From Streptomyces sp. Tue6028 (GTDB taxonomy: Bacteria > Actinomycetota > Actinomycetes > Streptomycetales > Streptomycetaceae), in assembly GCF_002300165.1 (NCBI RefSeq), contig NZ_MLCE01000002.1:32357-96356 (forward strand): a stretch of 64,000 bases of DNA. Direction: 5' to 3'. This document shows positions 37,014 to 44,896 of this stretch, piece after piece (within the stretch, counting starts at the first letter, position 1; every line of letters begins with the position of its first letter). The notes beneath the pieces were generated by a model. That model saw only the letters and a program-made list of their open reading frames with translations, had not been told where the DNA came from and did not search any database. A program made the position numbers and the translations under genes.

Positions 37014-37171
37014 CCATCGGAACGCCGCCCGCGTTCACCTGGGATTCCATCTTGCCACCCGGTCGTGCGCACCGTGTCGGGCCCGCGTTTTCGGCCTTTC
37101 CCGGGCCGGGTCGCGGGGCCTGATCCCGGTGGGCCGGGACCGCCGCACCGGAGGCCGTTAGCACCTCGCCC

Positions 37172-37196
37172 GTTTCATCCGGGCGATCAAGGGTGA
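37172..37196 (+). promoter_or_regulatory. SigB-like promoter before the WhiB-like gene
   Basis: GTTT (37172-37175), a 15-nt spacer, then GGGTGA (37191-37196). Stress sigma factors of the SigB group in Streptomyces recognise GNNT-N14-16-GGGTAC/T; the -10 here has GA in place of AC/AT. It lies 54 nt before the preferred GTG start at 37250. Confidence 0.4.
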
Positions 37197-37249
37197 CCCG
37201 AGAAGGGACCGATCCCATGACCACGACCCCTCGCGATCAAGGAGGTCCC

Positions 37250-37510
37250 GTGAGCGACTGGCGAGAATCCGCTGCGTGCCGAACCGTCGACCCCGACCTG
37301 TTCTTCCCCATCGGCAACACGGGCCCCGCCGTGTTGCAGATCGAGGAGGCGAAGGCCGTCTGCCGCGCCTGCCCCGTACGTGACGCGTGTCTGCGCTGGG
37401 CGCTCGACACGGGCCAGGCCATCGGCATCTGGGGCGGCACGAGCGAGGGCGAACGGCGAGCGCTGGCGCGGCGCGAGGCCCGTCGGCGATCCCGGGACGC
37501 CACGGCGTAG
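37250..37510 (+). CDS. WhiB-like iron-sulfur transcription factor
   Basis: 86 residues from the GTG at 37250, which has GGAGGT 3 nt upstream and gives the typical SDWRESAAC opening. An in-frame ATG at 37217 and a GTG at 37193 would add a tail without similarity. The four Cys ligands are C10, C38, C41 and C47 (C-X27-C-X2-C-X5-C), and the GIWGG turn at 58-62 precedes a basic RRALARREARRRSR tail for DNA contact. It would bind a 4Fe-4S cluster sensing O2, NO or redox and bind a sigma factor region 4. A SigB-like promoter lies upstream. Confidence 0.93.
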   Translation: MSDWRESAACRTVDPDLFFPIGNTGPAVLQIEEAKAVCRACPVRDACLRWALDTGQAIGIWGGTSEGERRALARREARRRSRDATA

Positions 37511-37601
37511 AGGGGGACGGGAGGCCGGTCCCGGTCCGCGCCCGCGGGCCCCACACCGCGAAGCAGTACGGAATCCGGCCGACGAGATCCGGGAAGGCGC
37601 G

Positions 37602-38042
37602 ATGGAAATCGAACCCAGTCGGGACAAGAACCGGTCGGGTGCGGAGGTCGAGACCCTCACCATGACCTTCGCGGGTCGGCTGCAGAACGTGACCGACGCG
37701 CGCCTGGCCGCCGAGGGCTTTCTGCGCGACCTCGCGCGGGCGTCTCCGCCGTCGGCGGCGGAGCACTGGGACGACGTCCTGCTCGTGGTGACGGAACTGG
37801 CCGCGAACACGATCCAGTACGCACCCGGCCCCTTCGAGCTCCATATGCGCCCCACCATCACCCGCGACGGCGTGCACGTGACGTTGCGCGACGGCAGCAG
37901 CACCCCGCCGACCCCGCGCCGCTTCCGTCCCTCCGAGGGCGGCGGGGGCATCGGCTGGCACCTCGTCCACGCGCTCTGCGACCAGGTGAGTGTGGTGACG
38001 CGGCCCGACGGCAAGGACGTGCACGCCTTCCTCCCCTGGTGA
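37602..38042 (+). CDS. Anti-sigma-type HATPase (second copy)
   Basis: 146 residues from the ATG at 37602. GHKL fold: LLVVTELAANTIQYAPG (N-box), VTLRDGSSTPPTPRR in the G1 position, GGGGIGWHLVHALCDQVSVV (lid). It is clearly related in layout to the protein at 35620 and, like it, lacks a canonical DxGxG. It probably pairs with a different STAS or sigma partner. It lies 91 nt after the WhiB-like gene and 137 nt before a small hypothetical gene; the three may be co-regulated. Confidence 0.86.
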   Translation: MEIEPSRDKNRSGAEVETLTMTFAGRLQNVTDARLAAEGFLRDLARASPPSAAEHWDDVLLVVTELAANTIQYAPGPFELHMRPTITRDGVHVTLRDGSSTPPTPRRFRPSEGGGGIGWHLVHALCDQVSVVTRPDGKDVHAFLPW

Positions 38043-38179
38043 ACGCCCCGGCCCGCGGTCCCGGGGCGACCACCGCTCACAGGGGCGTTCTTCCGTTGAC
38101 AGGTGTCGGTGCTGCTCGCGGGGGCAGACGGAACTGCCTGAGGAGTCATCACTCACCGGTACGCGAACGAGGTGGAGCA

Positions 38180-38536
38180 GTGAGCCTGCAGCAGGACCGA
38201 ATACCGGACCCCGCCCCCGGCGGCGACCCGGGCCACGCCGGGGCGCATCCCTCCGAGCAGGAGCATGCCGCCTGGTCGCGCGTACGCCGAACGGCGACGG
38301 GGATGGGACATCACGCGGCCAAGAACGCGCTGGCCGCCGCCAGGAAGGCGGCCGAGGACGATTCGCTCATCGGCCGGGACGCGTTCCTCGCGCGGGCGGT
38401 GGCCGAGGAGTGGGAGCGGATCACCGAGACCCTGGCCGACCACGCGGGGACGTACGACCCTGCCGACGACCCCTTCGTCCAGGGCGAGCTCGCGGCCCGT
38501 GCCCATCAGGAGGAGACGGCGGTCCACGATCACTGA
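38180..38536 (+). CDS. Hypothetical protein
   Basis: 118 residues from the GTG at 38180 (GGTGGAG upstream). No family recognised. The central part is a helical Ala/Lys-rich segment (AAKNALAAARKAAEDDSL), followed by VAEEWERITETLADHAG. A Pro/Gly-rich N-terminus and acidic C-terminus suggest partial disorder. No signal or membrane segment. It ends 43 nt before a strong hairpin and probably closes the transcription unit of the preceding anti-sigma-type gene. Confidence 0.55.
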   Translation: MSLQQDRIPDPAPGGDPGHAGAHPSEQEHAAWSRVRRTATGMGHHAAKNALAAARKAAEDDSLIGRDAFLARAVAEEWERITETLADHAGTYDPADDPFVQGELAARAHQEETAVHDH

Positions 38537-38579
38537 CCGGCACGGCCGCACGCGCCTCGCGCCGGGCACGCCGTGGCTC

Positions 38580-38605
38580 CGGGCGGTGCCCACAGGCACC
38601 GCCCG
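38580..38605. terminator. Rho-independent-like terminator, 11-bp stem
   Basis: Perfect 11-bp stem CGGGCGGTGCC/GGCACCGCCCG with loop CACA, followed by no T-run. It ends the stress cluster before the gene at 38758. Confidence 0.8.
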
Positions 38606-38757
38606 ACCGCATTGTCAGTGCCCTGAGGAACAATGCTGAGCAGCGAGAACGTCACCGCCCAGACGGCAGGTGATCCGCCCCGTCCGTCGAAAGGCCGCAT
38701 GGAGATGACGCCCACCCCGCACCGCCGCGCCGTGCCGCGAGTCCTGAGCGGAGGCCG

Positions 38758-39108
38758 GTGACGATGCTCCGCGCGCTTTCCCGCCCGCACGCGCCGCTGG
38801 GCGCCGGTGGTGCCGAGGTCCTGCGACTGATCACGGAGCAGCGGTTCCCGGTGTTCCTCACCGTGCACACCAACGGCCGCCGCCGATACGGCTATTGGCA
38901 GCCCTCCCCCACCGGCGCCGGACGGGGCGGCTGCCATGTCGCGCTGCCCACGGACGAATGCGACGCGCTGCACGCCGCCGGCCGGATCGTGCTGGGGGAC
39001 CCGCTGGAGGATCCGGGCAAGACCACGTATCCGGTGCGGGCCGCGGCCGCCACGGCGCGCGGCGTGGCAGGCGTCGCGCGTGCGTCCCGGCACGCTTTGA
39101 CGGCCTGA
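38758..39108 (+). CDS. Hypothetical protein
   Basis: 116 residues from the GTG at 38758; the ATG at 38764 has better spacing to the upstream GGAGG. No family recognised. Sequence features: a helical start (LGAGGAEVLRLITEQRFPVFLTVHTNG), a basic RRRYGYWQPSP turn, a GGCHVALPTDECDALHAAGRIVLGDPL segment with two Cys, and a basic Ala-rich tail. It looks like a small folded cytoplasmic protein of the kind common in Streptomyces. It stands alone after a terminator. Confidence 0.55.
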   Translation: MTMLRALSRPHAPLGAGGAEVLRLITEQRFPVFLTVHTNGRRRYGYWQPSPTGAGRGGCHVALPTDECDALHAAGRIVLGDPLEDPGKTTYPVRAAAATARGVAGVARASRHALTA

Positions 39109-39456
39109 GGACGACGCGGCTCACACAGCGCCGACGCCGACCCGGCGGGGCGGCCGACCTTGCGGGGCGCTGCCGCTCGAACCGGCGCTCGCGAGGTGCG
39201 GCCATGCGGCCCAGCGCCGTTTCCGGTGATCGCCGCACGTGCACGGCCCTTACGGGGATCACCGTGCGTACATGACGCCTGCCGCTCACCGAGGTCTTCC
39301 GTGCGTGCACGCCACGGGGCCCGCCGCGCCTTCGCGCTGCGGGCCCCGTCAAAACGGCTCGGACACCATTCGTTCGCCATACCGGATTCCGTGACGTTCG
39401 GTACCGGATTCAGTGCGCATTGCCACCTGATTCGGTGCCGGTCGCCCCTGACGAAT
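39109..39456. other. Gap without recognisable gene
   Basis: About 350 nt between the hypothetical gene and the CsbD gene. No ORF with gene-like codon use, no strong hairpin and no clear promoter were identified. Confidence 0.5.
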
Positions 39457-39630
39457 TCAGTGGCGGAAGACGTCCTTCGTCTTTTCCTTGGCCTGCCGGG
39501 CGTCACCCTTCGCCTGCTCGGTCCGGCCCTTGGCGGTCAACCGCTCGTTGCCGACCGCGCGTCCGGCGGTCTCCTTGGCCTTGCCCTTGGCCTGCTCCAT
39601 CTTGGCTTTGGCCTTCTGGTCCTTCGCCAC
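39457..39630 (-). CDS. CsbD-like small stress protein
   Basis: 57 residues from the GTG at 39630 to the TGA at 39457. The protein is almost wholly Lys, Ala, Glu and Gln in amphipathic repeats: AKDQKAKAKMEQAKGKAKE, then AVGNERLTAKGRTEQAKGD and ARQAKEKTKDVF. This is the CsbD pattern, with the conserved GN.RLTAKG.. EQAKG core. CsbD proteins are small general-stress (SigB-regulated in Bacillus) proteins of unclear mechanism. A GAGGA lies about 11 nt before the start. It is easily missed because of its length. Confidence 0.88.
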   Translation of the reverse strand: MAKDQKAKAKMEQAKGKAKETAGRAVGNERLTAKGRTEQAKGDARQAKEKTKDVFRH

Positions 39631-40021
39631 AGCAGTTCACATCCTCACTGCCTCGACAAATGCGATCCACCTCCACGACTCACCGTGAAAGGGAAATCCA
39701 AACGCCGTCGTCCGTGAATTCCTGAGGATTCCCGCACACCGTCGCGACCGCCGTGCCGGAACATGCCGGGGTGAGCGGGCCCCGCCCCAATGCGGATGGT
39801 GGGCGGGACCCGTTCACCCTTCCATTCTCTGTATGTGTTCGAGCCGTCGGCAGCGAGTGAGACGAAGCACCTGCGCACCACCGCGTACACCCTGTGTGCG
39901 GACCGCGCGCCCGGTGTGCGTCCGCGTCGAGATCCGCGCCGGGCGGGCGCGCGCACCCGGCACTTCCCTTCCACTTACCGTCCAGTAATATCGCGCGTCA
40001 GTGTCCCCCTGAGGAGGAACC
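39631..40021. other. Intergenic region with one imperfect hairpin
   Basis: About 390 nt. A GGGCCCCGCCC...GGGCGGGACCC stem with one mismatch (39777-39811) and a 13-nt loop is the only structure noted. It could terminate a minus-strand transcript. No gene recognised. Confidence 0.4.
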
Positions 40022-40402
40022 GTGCCACGGTCGGAACGCTCGCCCCTGCTGCTCGCCGGCCTGCTGGCCACAGCGGGCGTAGCCCACTTCGTCTCTCCGC
40101 GCCAGTTCGACGCGACCATCCCGCGGGCCCTGCCGGGCGCCCCGCGGACCTGGACCTACGCGAGCGGTGTCGCCGAACTGGCCCTGGCCGCCGGTCTGGT
40201 GTCGCCCCGCACGCGCCGCGCCGCCGCGCGCGCCGCCACCGCCTTCTTCGTCGGCGTGTTCCCCGCCAACGTGCAGATGGCCGTCGACTGGCGGGACCGC
40301 CCCGCCCCGCAGCGGACCGCTGCACTGGCACGCCTTCCGCTCCAGGTGCCGCTGGTCCTGTGGGCGCGCGGCGTCGCCCGGAACGCGCAGGGGCAGTCAT
40401 GA
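40022..40402 (+). CDS. DoxX-like small membrane protein
   Basis: 126 residues from the GTG at 40022, with AGGAGGAA 4 nt before it. About four hydrophobic segments: LLLAGLLATAGVAHFV, WTYASGVAELALAAGLV, RAATAFFVGVFPANVQM and RLPLQVPLVLWARGV. The HFVSPRQFDATIPRALPG and GVFPANVQMAVDW motifs are typical of the DoxX-like/MauE-like family. Such proteins handle thiol or quinone redox at the membrane, though details are poorly known. The stop overlaps the peroxiredoxin start as ATGA, so the two form an oxidative-stress pair. Confidence 0.82.
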   Translation: MPRSERSPLLLAGLLATAGVAHFVSPRQFDATIPRALPGAPRTWTYASGVAELALAAGLVSPRTRRAAARAATAFFVGVFPANVQMAVDWRDRPAPQRTAALARLPLQVPLVLWARGVARNAQGQS

Positions 40403-40866
40403 CGGGCCGGATGAACGTCGGGGACACGGTCGAGGACTTCACGCTGCCGGACGAGAGCGGGACGGACCGGCGCCTGTCGGAACTCCTCTCCGACGGACCC
40501 GTGGTGCTGTTCTTCTACCCGGCCGCCCTCACCCCGGGCTGCACCGCCGAGGCCTGTCATTTCCGTGATCTGGCCGCGGAGTTCGCCGCCGCCGGGGCGA
40601 GTCCCGTCGGGATCAGCGGTGACCCGGTCGACCGGCAACAGGAGTTCGCCGACCGGCACACGCTCGGGTTCCCCCTGCTCTCCGACCCCGAGGGCGTCGT
40701 CCGCGAACGCTTCGGTGTGAAGCGCGGCTTCTCCCTGGCCCCCACGAAGCGGGCCACTTTCGTGATCGCGCAGGACCGGACGGTCCTGGAGATCGTCCGG
40801 AGCGAGCTGCGGATGAGCGCGCACGCCGACCGCGCCCTCGCCGTCCTGCGCGACCACAAGGGCTGA
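40399..40866 (+). CDS. Peroxiredoxin (BCP type)
   Basis: 155 residues. Thioredoxin-fold AhpC/TSA domain with the peroxidatic Cys in LTPGCTAEACHF. The second Cys five residues later, as in BCP-type enzymes, can form an intramolecular disulfide. The VVLFFYPAALTPGCT segment and the SPVGISGDPVDRQQEFADRHTLGFPLLSDPEG region are standard. Reduces H2O2 and organic peroxides with thioredoxin. Coupled by ATGA to the DoxX-like gene. Confidence 0.93.
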   Translation: MTGRMNVGDTVEDFTLPDESGTDRRLSELLSDGPVVLFFYPAALTPGCTAEACHFRDLAAEFAAAGASPVGISGDPVDRQQEFADRHTLGFPLLSDPEGVVRERFGVKRGFSLAPTKRATFVIAQDRTVLEIVRSELRMSAHADRALAVLRDHKG

Positions 40867-41171
40867 CGCGGCACCAAGGGCTGACCGGAGCGCTCCGGTC
40901 GGCACGGCCGTTCTTCGGCCACCGCCCGCGCCTCCTCGGGTGTTCCTCCTCCGGCGGGCGTTCTCCGTCGGCGCCCCGGCGTCCCCCGTACGGCCGCACA
41001 GCGTCCGGCGGGGTGACGACGGCCGGCACCCGCACGGGCCCGGCAGCGATCCGGACGAGCGCGTGCGAGGGGCCTTCGCAGGGCCGAAGCTGGGGTCGAA
41101 GCTGGGGTCGAGACCAGCGAGGCGCGCGGTGCTGCCACCGCGCGCGTGCCGAACGAGGAGGACACACTCGC
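40867..41171. other. Intergenic region with palindrome and 12-nt duplication
   Basis: A perfect 18-nt palindrome GACCGGAGCGCTCCGGTC (40883-40900) just after the peroxiredoxin gene is a likely terminator. Further on, GAAGCTGGGGTC is repeated directly (41086-41097 and 41098-41109), 63 nt before the methyltransferase gene. No gene seen. Confidence 0.5.
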
Positions 41172-42023
41172 GTGCCTGCCAAGAACGTCTCCGTCAATCG
41201 CGCGGCCCTCGGGCACCGCGTCGCCTACGCGCTGCGCCACCCCGAGCGGGTGCCCCGTCATCTCACCCGTGTCGCCCGCGACGCGTGGCTGCGCCACCGC
41301 TGGCCGGACCACATCTCGTACTACCGTGCGGTGATGCGCTCCGACACGCGTGCCGACCCGGACGCGGCCGTCGGCAGCCGCAGCCACGAGCGGTGGCTCG
41401 CCCTGGGCGCCCTGCAGTTCGACTACCTGCTCGGCCACGGCCTGCGCCCCGAGCACCGGATGCTGGAGATCGGCTGCGGCAATCTGCGGGCGGGCTGGCG
41501 GTTCATCAGGCACCTGGAACCCGGGCACTACTATGGCATCGACATCTCCCCGGACATCCTGCTGGCCGCGCAGGACACGATGGTGCGCATGGAGCTCCAG
41601 CAGCGGCTCCCCACACTGACCCCGGTGCGCGACCTGAAGCTGGGTTTCCTGCCGGACGCCCACTTCGACGTGGTGCACGCGCACAGCGTCTTCTCCCACT
41701 CCCCGCTCCCCGTCATCGAGGAGTGCTTCGCCCACGTCGGCAGGGTGCTGGCCCCCGGGGGCTGGTTCGACTTCACCTTCGACCGCACCGAGGGCGAGGA
41801 GCACCACGTACTGCGCGAGGACTTCTACTACCGCACCGAGACCCTCCTGGCACTGGCCGAGAAGCACGGTCTGGCGGGTCGCTTCATGGCCGACTGGGAG
41901 GAACTGCCGCACGGTCAGTCGAAGATCCGCGTCACCCACCGCGACGCGCCCTGTCCGGCGAGGGGCCCGCGCGTCATGCTGGACCCCGACGAATCGACCA
42001 CACGATCGACGGAGCCCACATGA
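41172..42023 (+). CDS. SAM-dependent methyltransferase
   Basis: 283 residues from the GTG at 41172 (GAGGAGGA 9 nt upstream). The N-terminal 85 residues are basic and helical (RVAYALRHPERVPRHLTRVARDAWLRHRW). The class I core follows: MLEIGCGNLRAGWRFI (motif I), YYGIDISPDIL, HFDVVHAHSVFSH and VLAPGGWFDFTF. The substrate is not evident; the helical N-terminus with HPERV recalls sugar- or glycan-associated methyltransferases. The stop overlaps the dioxygenase start by ATGA, so both are made together and may act on one metabolite. Confidence 0.85.
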   Translation: MPAKNVSVNRAALGHRVAYALRHPERVPRHLTRVARDAWLRHRWPDHISYYRAVMRSDTRADPDAAVGSRSHERWLALGALQFDYLLGHGLRPEHRMLEIGCGNLRAGWRFIRHLEPGHYYGIDISPDILLAAQDTMVRMELQQRLPTLTPVRDLKLGFLPDAHFDVVHAHSVFSHSPLPVIEECFAHVGRVLAPGGWFDFTFDRTEGEEHHVLREDFYYRTETLLALAEKHGLAGRFMADWEELPHGQSKIRVTHRDAPCPARGPRVMLDPDESTTRSTEPT

Positions 42024-42967
42024 CGGACCAGGTCACACGACTCGAAGTGAAGCCGGTCGCCGGCCACATCGGCGCCGAAGTCACCGGAGTCGACCTGGCC
42101 GACGAGTTGGACGACACGGTCGTCGCCCGTATCCGGGAGGCGGTGCTGCGATGGAAGGTGGTGTTCTTCCGCAACCAGCACCTCGACCACGCCTCCCACA
42201 TCGCGTTCGCACGGCGGTTCGGCGAGCCGGTCCGCCTCCGTTCGCGTGGCAGCGCGTCACCGAAGGACTTCCCCGAGGTGGAGACGACCGCCGACCGGCT
42301 GGAACTGGGCGGGCGTTACGGCATGGGCCACGAGGAGTGGCTGCGTCGACGGCGGCATTCGCTCCTGCGGGGATGGCACTGCGACCACGGTGCCCGGGTC
42401 GATCCGCCCGCCGCGACGATCCTGCGTGCCGAGACCGTGCCGCCGTACGGCGGTGACACCACCTGGTCCAATCTGGCCGTCGCCTACGCGGGCCTGTCGG
42501 AACCGGTGCGGGAGTTCGTCGACGGGCTGCGCGCCGAGCACCGGCTCGGGGTCGGCTACCAGACGCGAGCCGGGGACGACGCGTACCTGCGCCATCTGCT
42601 GGACCATCAGATCGCCTCCGACCACCCGCTGGTGCGGGTGCACCCGGAGACCGGCGAACGGGTCCTGTTCGTCAACGGCTACTACGTCGAGCAGATCCTC
42701 GGGCTGTCCCGGCCGGAGAGCGGGGCGATCCTGGAGATGCTGCTGGAGCAGGCCACCCGCCCCGAGTACACGGTCCGCTTCCGGTGGGAGCCGGGCAGCG
42801 TGGCCTTCTGGGACAACCGGGCCACGATCCATCTGGCGCCCGGGGACACCGCGCACGTGGACCATCCGCGGATCATGCACCGGGTGATGCTCGCCGGGGA
42901 CGTCCCGGTCGGTGCGGACGGCAAGCCGTCCGTACCGATCGTGGGCAGTGAGCCGCAGCGTTGGTGA
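42020..42967 (+). CDS. TauD/TfdA-family Fe(II)/2-oxoglutarate dioxygenase
   Basis: 315 residues. N-terminal start VTRLEVKPVAGHIGAEVTGVDLA is typical of the family. The 2-His-1-Asp facial triad is H120-C-D122 in GWHCDHG and the distal H287 in RIMHR. In many relatives the tail reads GDxPxGxDGR, the Arg binding 2-oxoglutarate; here the last position is Lys 302, which may still serve, but this is the one unusual feature. Possible substrates include taurine, sulfate esters or amino acids. It is coupled to the methyltransferase gene, so the two may be part of a short modification pathway. Confidence 0.87.
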   Translation: MTDQVTRLEVKPVAGHIGAEVTGVDLADELDDTVVARIREAVLRWKVVFFRNQHLDHASHIAFARRFGEPVRLRSRGSASPKDFPEVETTADRLELGGRYGMGHEEWLRRRRHSLLRGWHCDHGARVDPPAATILRAETVPPYGGDTTWSNLAVAYAGLSEPVREFVDGLRAEHRLGVGYQTRAGDDAYLRHLLDHQIASDHPLVRVHPETGERVLFVNGYYVEQILGLSRPESGAILEMLLEQATRPEYTVRFRWEPGSVAFWDNRATIHLAPGDTAHVDHPRIMHRVMLAGDVPVGADGKPSVPIVGSEPQRW

Positions 42968-43034
42968 GCGGTGCCCGTGGCCGCCGGCCCGCGGGCACCG
43001 AGGGTGACCGGCGGCGGTCCGGGACGTGGCTCCG

Positions 43035-44501
43035 TCAGAAGATGCCTTGGCCCGGTACGAGGATGCCGCGCGGATCGTAGGTGTGGCGGGCGGTGGCCAG
43101 CCGTCGCCAGGCGGGCCCGAAGTGCTCGCGCCAGTCGGCGGGTGCGAAGGGGACGGAGCCGACCGGGTAGTGGGTGCCGCCGGCCGCGTGGACGGTGTCG
43201 TAGGCGGCCCGGTTGGCGGCGAGCAGACGGTCGACGGTGGCCGTGTCGTCGGGCGGGGTGGTGCGCAGGACGGCCAGCAGGTAGGGCACCGGGTCGTCGG
43301 GCATGCGCAGCAGTGGAGTGCCGAGCCGGTCGCGCAGCAGCGGGTAGAGGAGGACGACTCCCGGGCCGAGGTCCTCGGGGGTGAGGTCGTCCAGCACGGC
43401 TCCGGCGACGGCTGCGGCCGTGCGGCCGGGCAGCAGCAGGTTGAGCCACGGGTGGGCGTACGCCCACAGGCCCGCCTCCTTCAGCGCGGCGACACTCGGC
43501 GCGAGCCGGTCGAGGAAGTCGTAGTACGCGAGGTCCGACTTCTGCACGCCCGACGGGTCGTGGCGCAGCCCGCGCAGCAGTCGGGCGTCGTCCGGGGCGG
43601 GCCCGACGGGCGGGCCGTAGGCCACCGCTTCGAGGAGGTAGCCGCGGAAGGCTCCGCCGGCGTCCGGGGTGACCTGCCCCTCGACATAGGCGAAGCGGCC
43701 CTCCTCGACGAGCCGTCGCTGGTCGTCGAGGAAAACCCGCAGGTCGTCGTACGGGAGGAGGTAGTGGCGCACGGTCTCGGGTGCGCTGACCAGTCGCAGG
43801 GTGGCCCCGACGACGACGGCGCACTGGCCGAGTCCCGCGAGCACGGCGAGGAACAGGTCGCGGTGGCGGGTCGGGGAGCACCGTACGAGCTCGCCCGCGC
43901 CGGTGACGACCTGGAGTTCGGTGACGTTGTCGACCTGGGCACCCTGCTGGTGGGTCTGGCCGCCCAGACCACCGACCGACAGAGTGCCGCCGACGGAGAG
44001 TTCGAGGTAGTCGGTGAAGGTCGGCGGTGTGAGTCCGTGGGCGATCGTGGCCTTGGCGACGTCGCTCCACTTGGCGCCCGCCCCGACCGTGACCGTCCTG
44101 CTGCCCGGTCCGACCGGGCCGATGTCCGCGAGCGGCGTGGTCTCGATGACCAGGCCTCCGCCGACCTGGGCCTGCCCCTGGGTGGCGTGGCCCTGGCCCC
44201 TGGGAGCGACCTCGACACGGTGCGTGTTGCAGAAGCGGATCATCGCGACGACGTCCTGGACCGAGCCCGGGCGCAGGACGGCGACCGGACGCCGGTGGAC
44301 GATGTGCCCGAAGTCGTCGGCGGCGGCCCCGAGCGAGGCGTCGTCGGTGTGGATGCTCCCGTCCAGCGGCGGGAGGCCGGTCAGCGGCCGGGCGGACGCG
44401 GTGGTCGCCCAACTGCGGGTGAAGGGGTCGAATCCGATGACCGCGGCTCCGGCGGCCGCGAGGCCGTGCAGTGCGGTACGTCGCGAAGGGGTCCGGGGCA
44501 C
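43035..44501 (-). CDS. TAT-exported FAD-binding oxidoreductase (cytokinin dehydrogenase-like)
   Basis: 488 residues from the GTG at 44501 (AGGAGG upstream). A twin-arginine signal (PSRRTALHGLAAAGAAVIGF) leads to a PCMH-type FAD domain (about 60-240). It has the RGQGHATQG motif, whose His could carry covalent FAD, TVTVGAGAKWSDVAK and GGTLSVGGLGGQTHQQGAQVDNV. The C-terminal half resembles cytokinin dehydrogenases (YDFLDRLAPSVAAL, WAYAHPWLNLLLPG). Members oxidise amines or sugars; cytokinin itself is an unproven substrate. It is monocistronic and convergent with the dioxygenase. Confidence 0.85.
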   Translation of the reverse strand: MPRTPSRRTALHGLAAAGAAVIGFDPFTRSWATTASARPLTGLPPLDGSIHTDDASLGAAADDFGHIVHRRPVAVLRPGSVQDVVAMIRFCNTHRVEVAPRGQGHATQGQAQVGGGLVIETTPLADIGPVGPGSRTVTVGAGAKWSDVAKATIAHGLTPPTFTDYLELSVGGTLSVGGLGGQTHQQGAQVDNVTELQVVTGAGELVRCSPTRHRDLFLAVLAGLGQCAVVVGATLRLVSAPETVRHYLLPYDDLRVFLDDQRRLVEEGRFAYVEGQVTPDAGGAFRGYLLEAVAYGPPVGPAPDDARLLRGLRHDPSGVQKSDLAYYDFLDRLAPSVAALKEAGLWAYAHPWLNLLLPGRTAAAVAGAVLDDLTPEDLGPGVVLLYPLLRDRLGTPLLRMPDDPVPYLLAVLRTTPPDDTATVDRLLAANRAAYDTVHAAGGTHYPVGSVPFAPADWREHFGPAWRRLATARHTYDPRGILVPGQGIF

Positions 44502-44896
44502 GCGCTCCTCCTGGGGCGGGCTGGATGCAGCGGTCGACTGCCGCCGATCATAAGGCAGTTGGGTCTTGGACCATGGGAAAACGATGTCGCGGGTGTCGCC
44601 CCCGCCCCGAGGCTCCCGGCCTCCCCGGCACGGACCGGGCAAGGCTTCCGGGCCCACTGGTGCGGCCTGCCTCCCACCACGGGTCCGAGTACATGGCCCG
44701 CGTTCGCGCGCGGCTCCGGCCGTGTCACACGGACACGGCCGGAGCCGCTTTCCTGACCTGCTCCCGACCGCGTCGCTCGGACGCCGCCGGAGTCCCGGCG
44801 CCCGACGGCCGTCGGACGACGGCGGCCGGGTTCACCGTGCCGCGGGCGGAGGCGTGCGCCGAGGCGCCCGGGGTCGTACGGGGTGACCGTCGACGG
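44502..44896 (-). terminator. Intergenic region with 17-bp terminator (44710-44748)
   Basis: A perfect 17-bp hairpin runs from 44710 to 44748 with a 5-nt loop and a T-containing tail (on the plus strand). It lies about 150 nt beyond the stop of the FG-GAP gene on the minus strand and is most likely its terminator. The rest of the gap, including the promoter region of the oxidoreductase, holds no recognisable gene. Confidence 0.75.
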
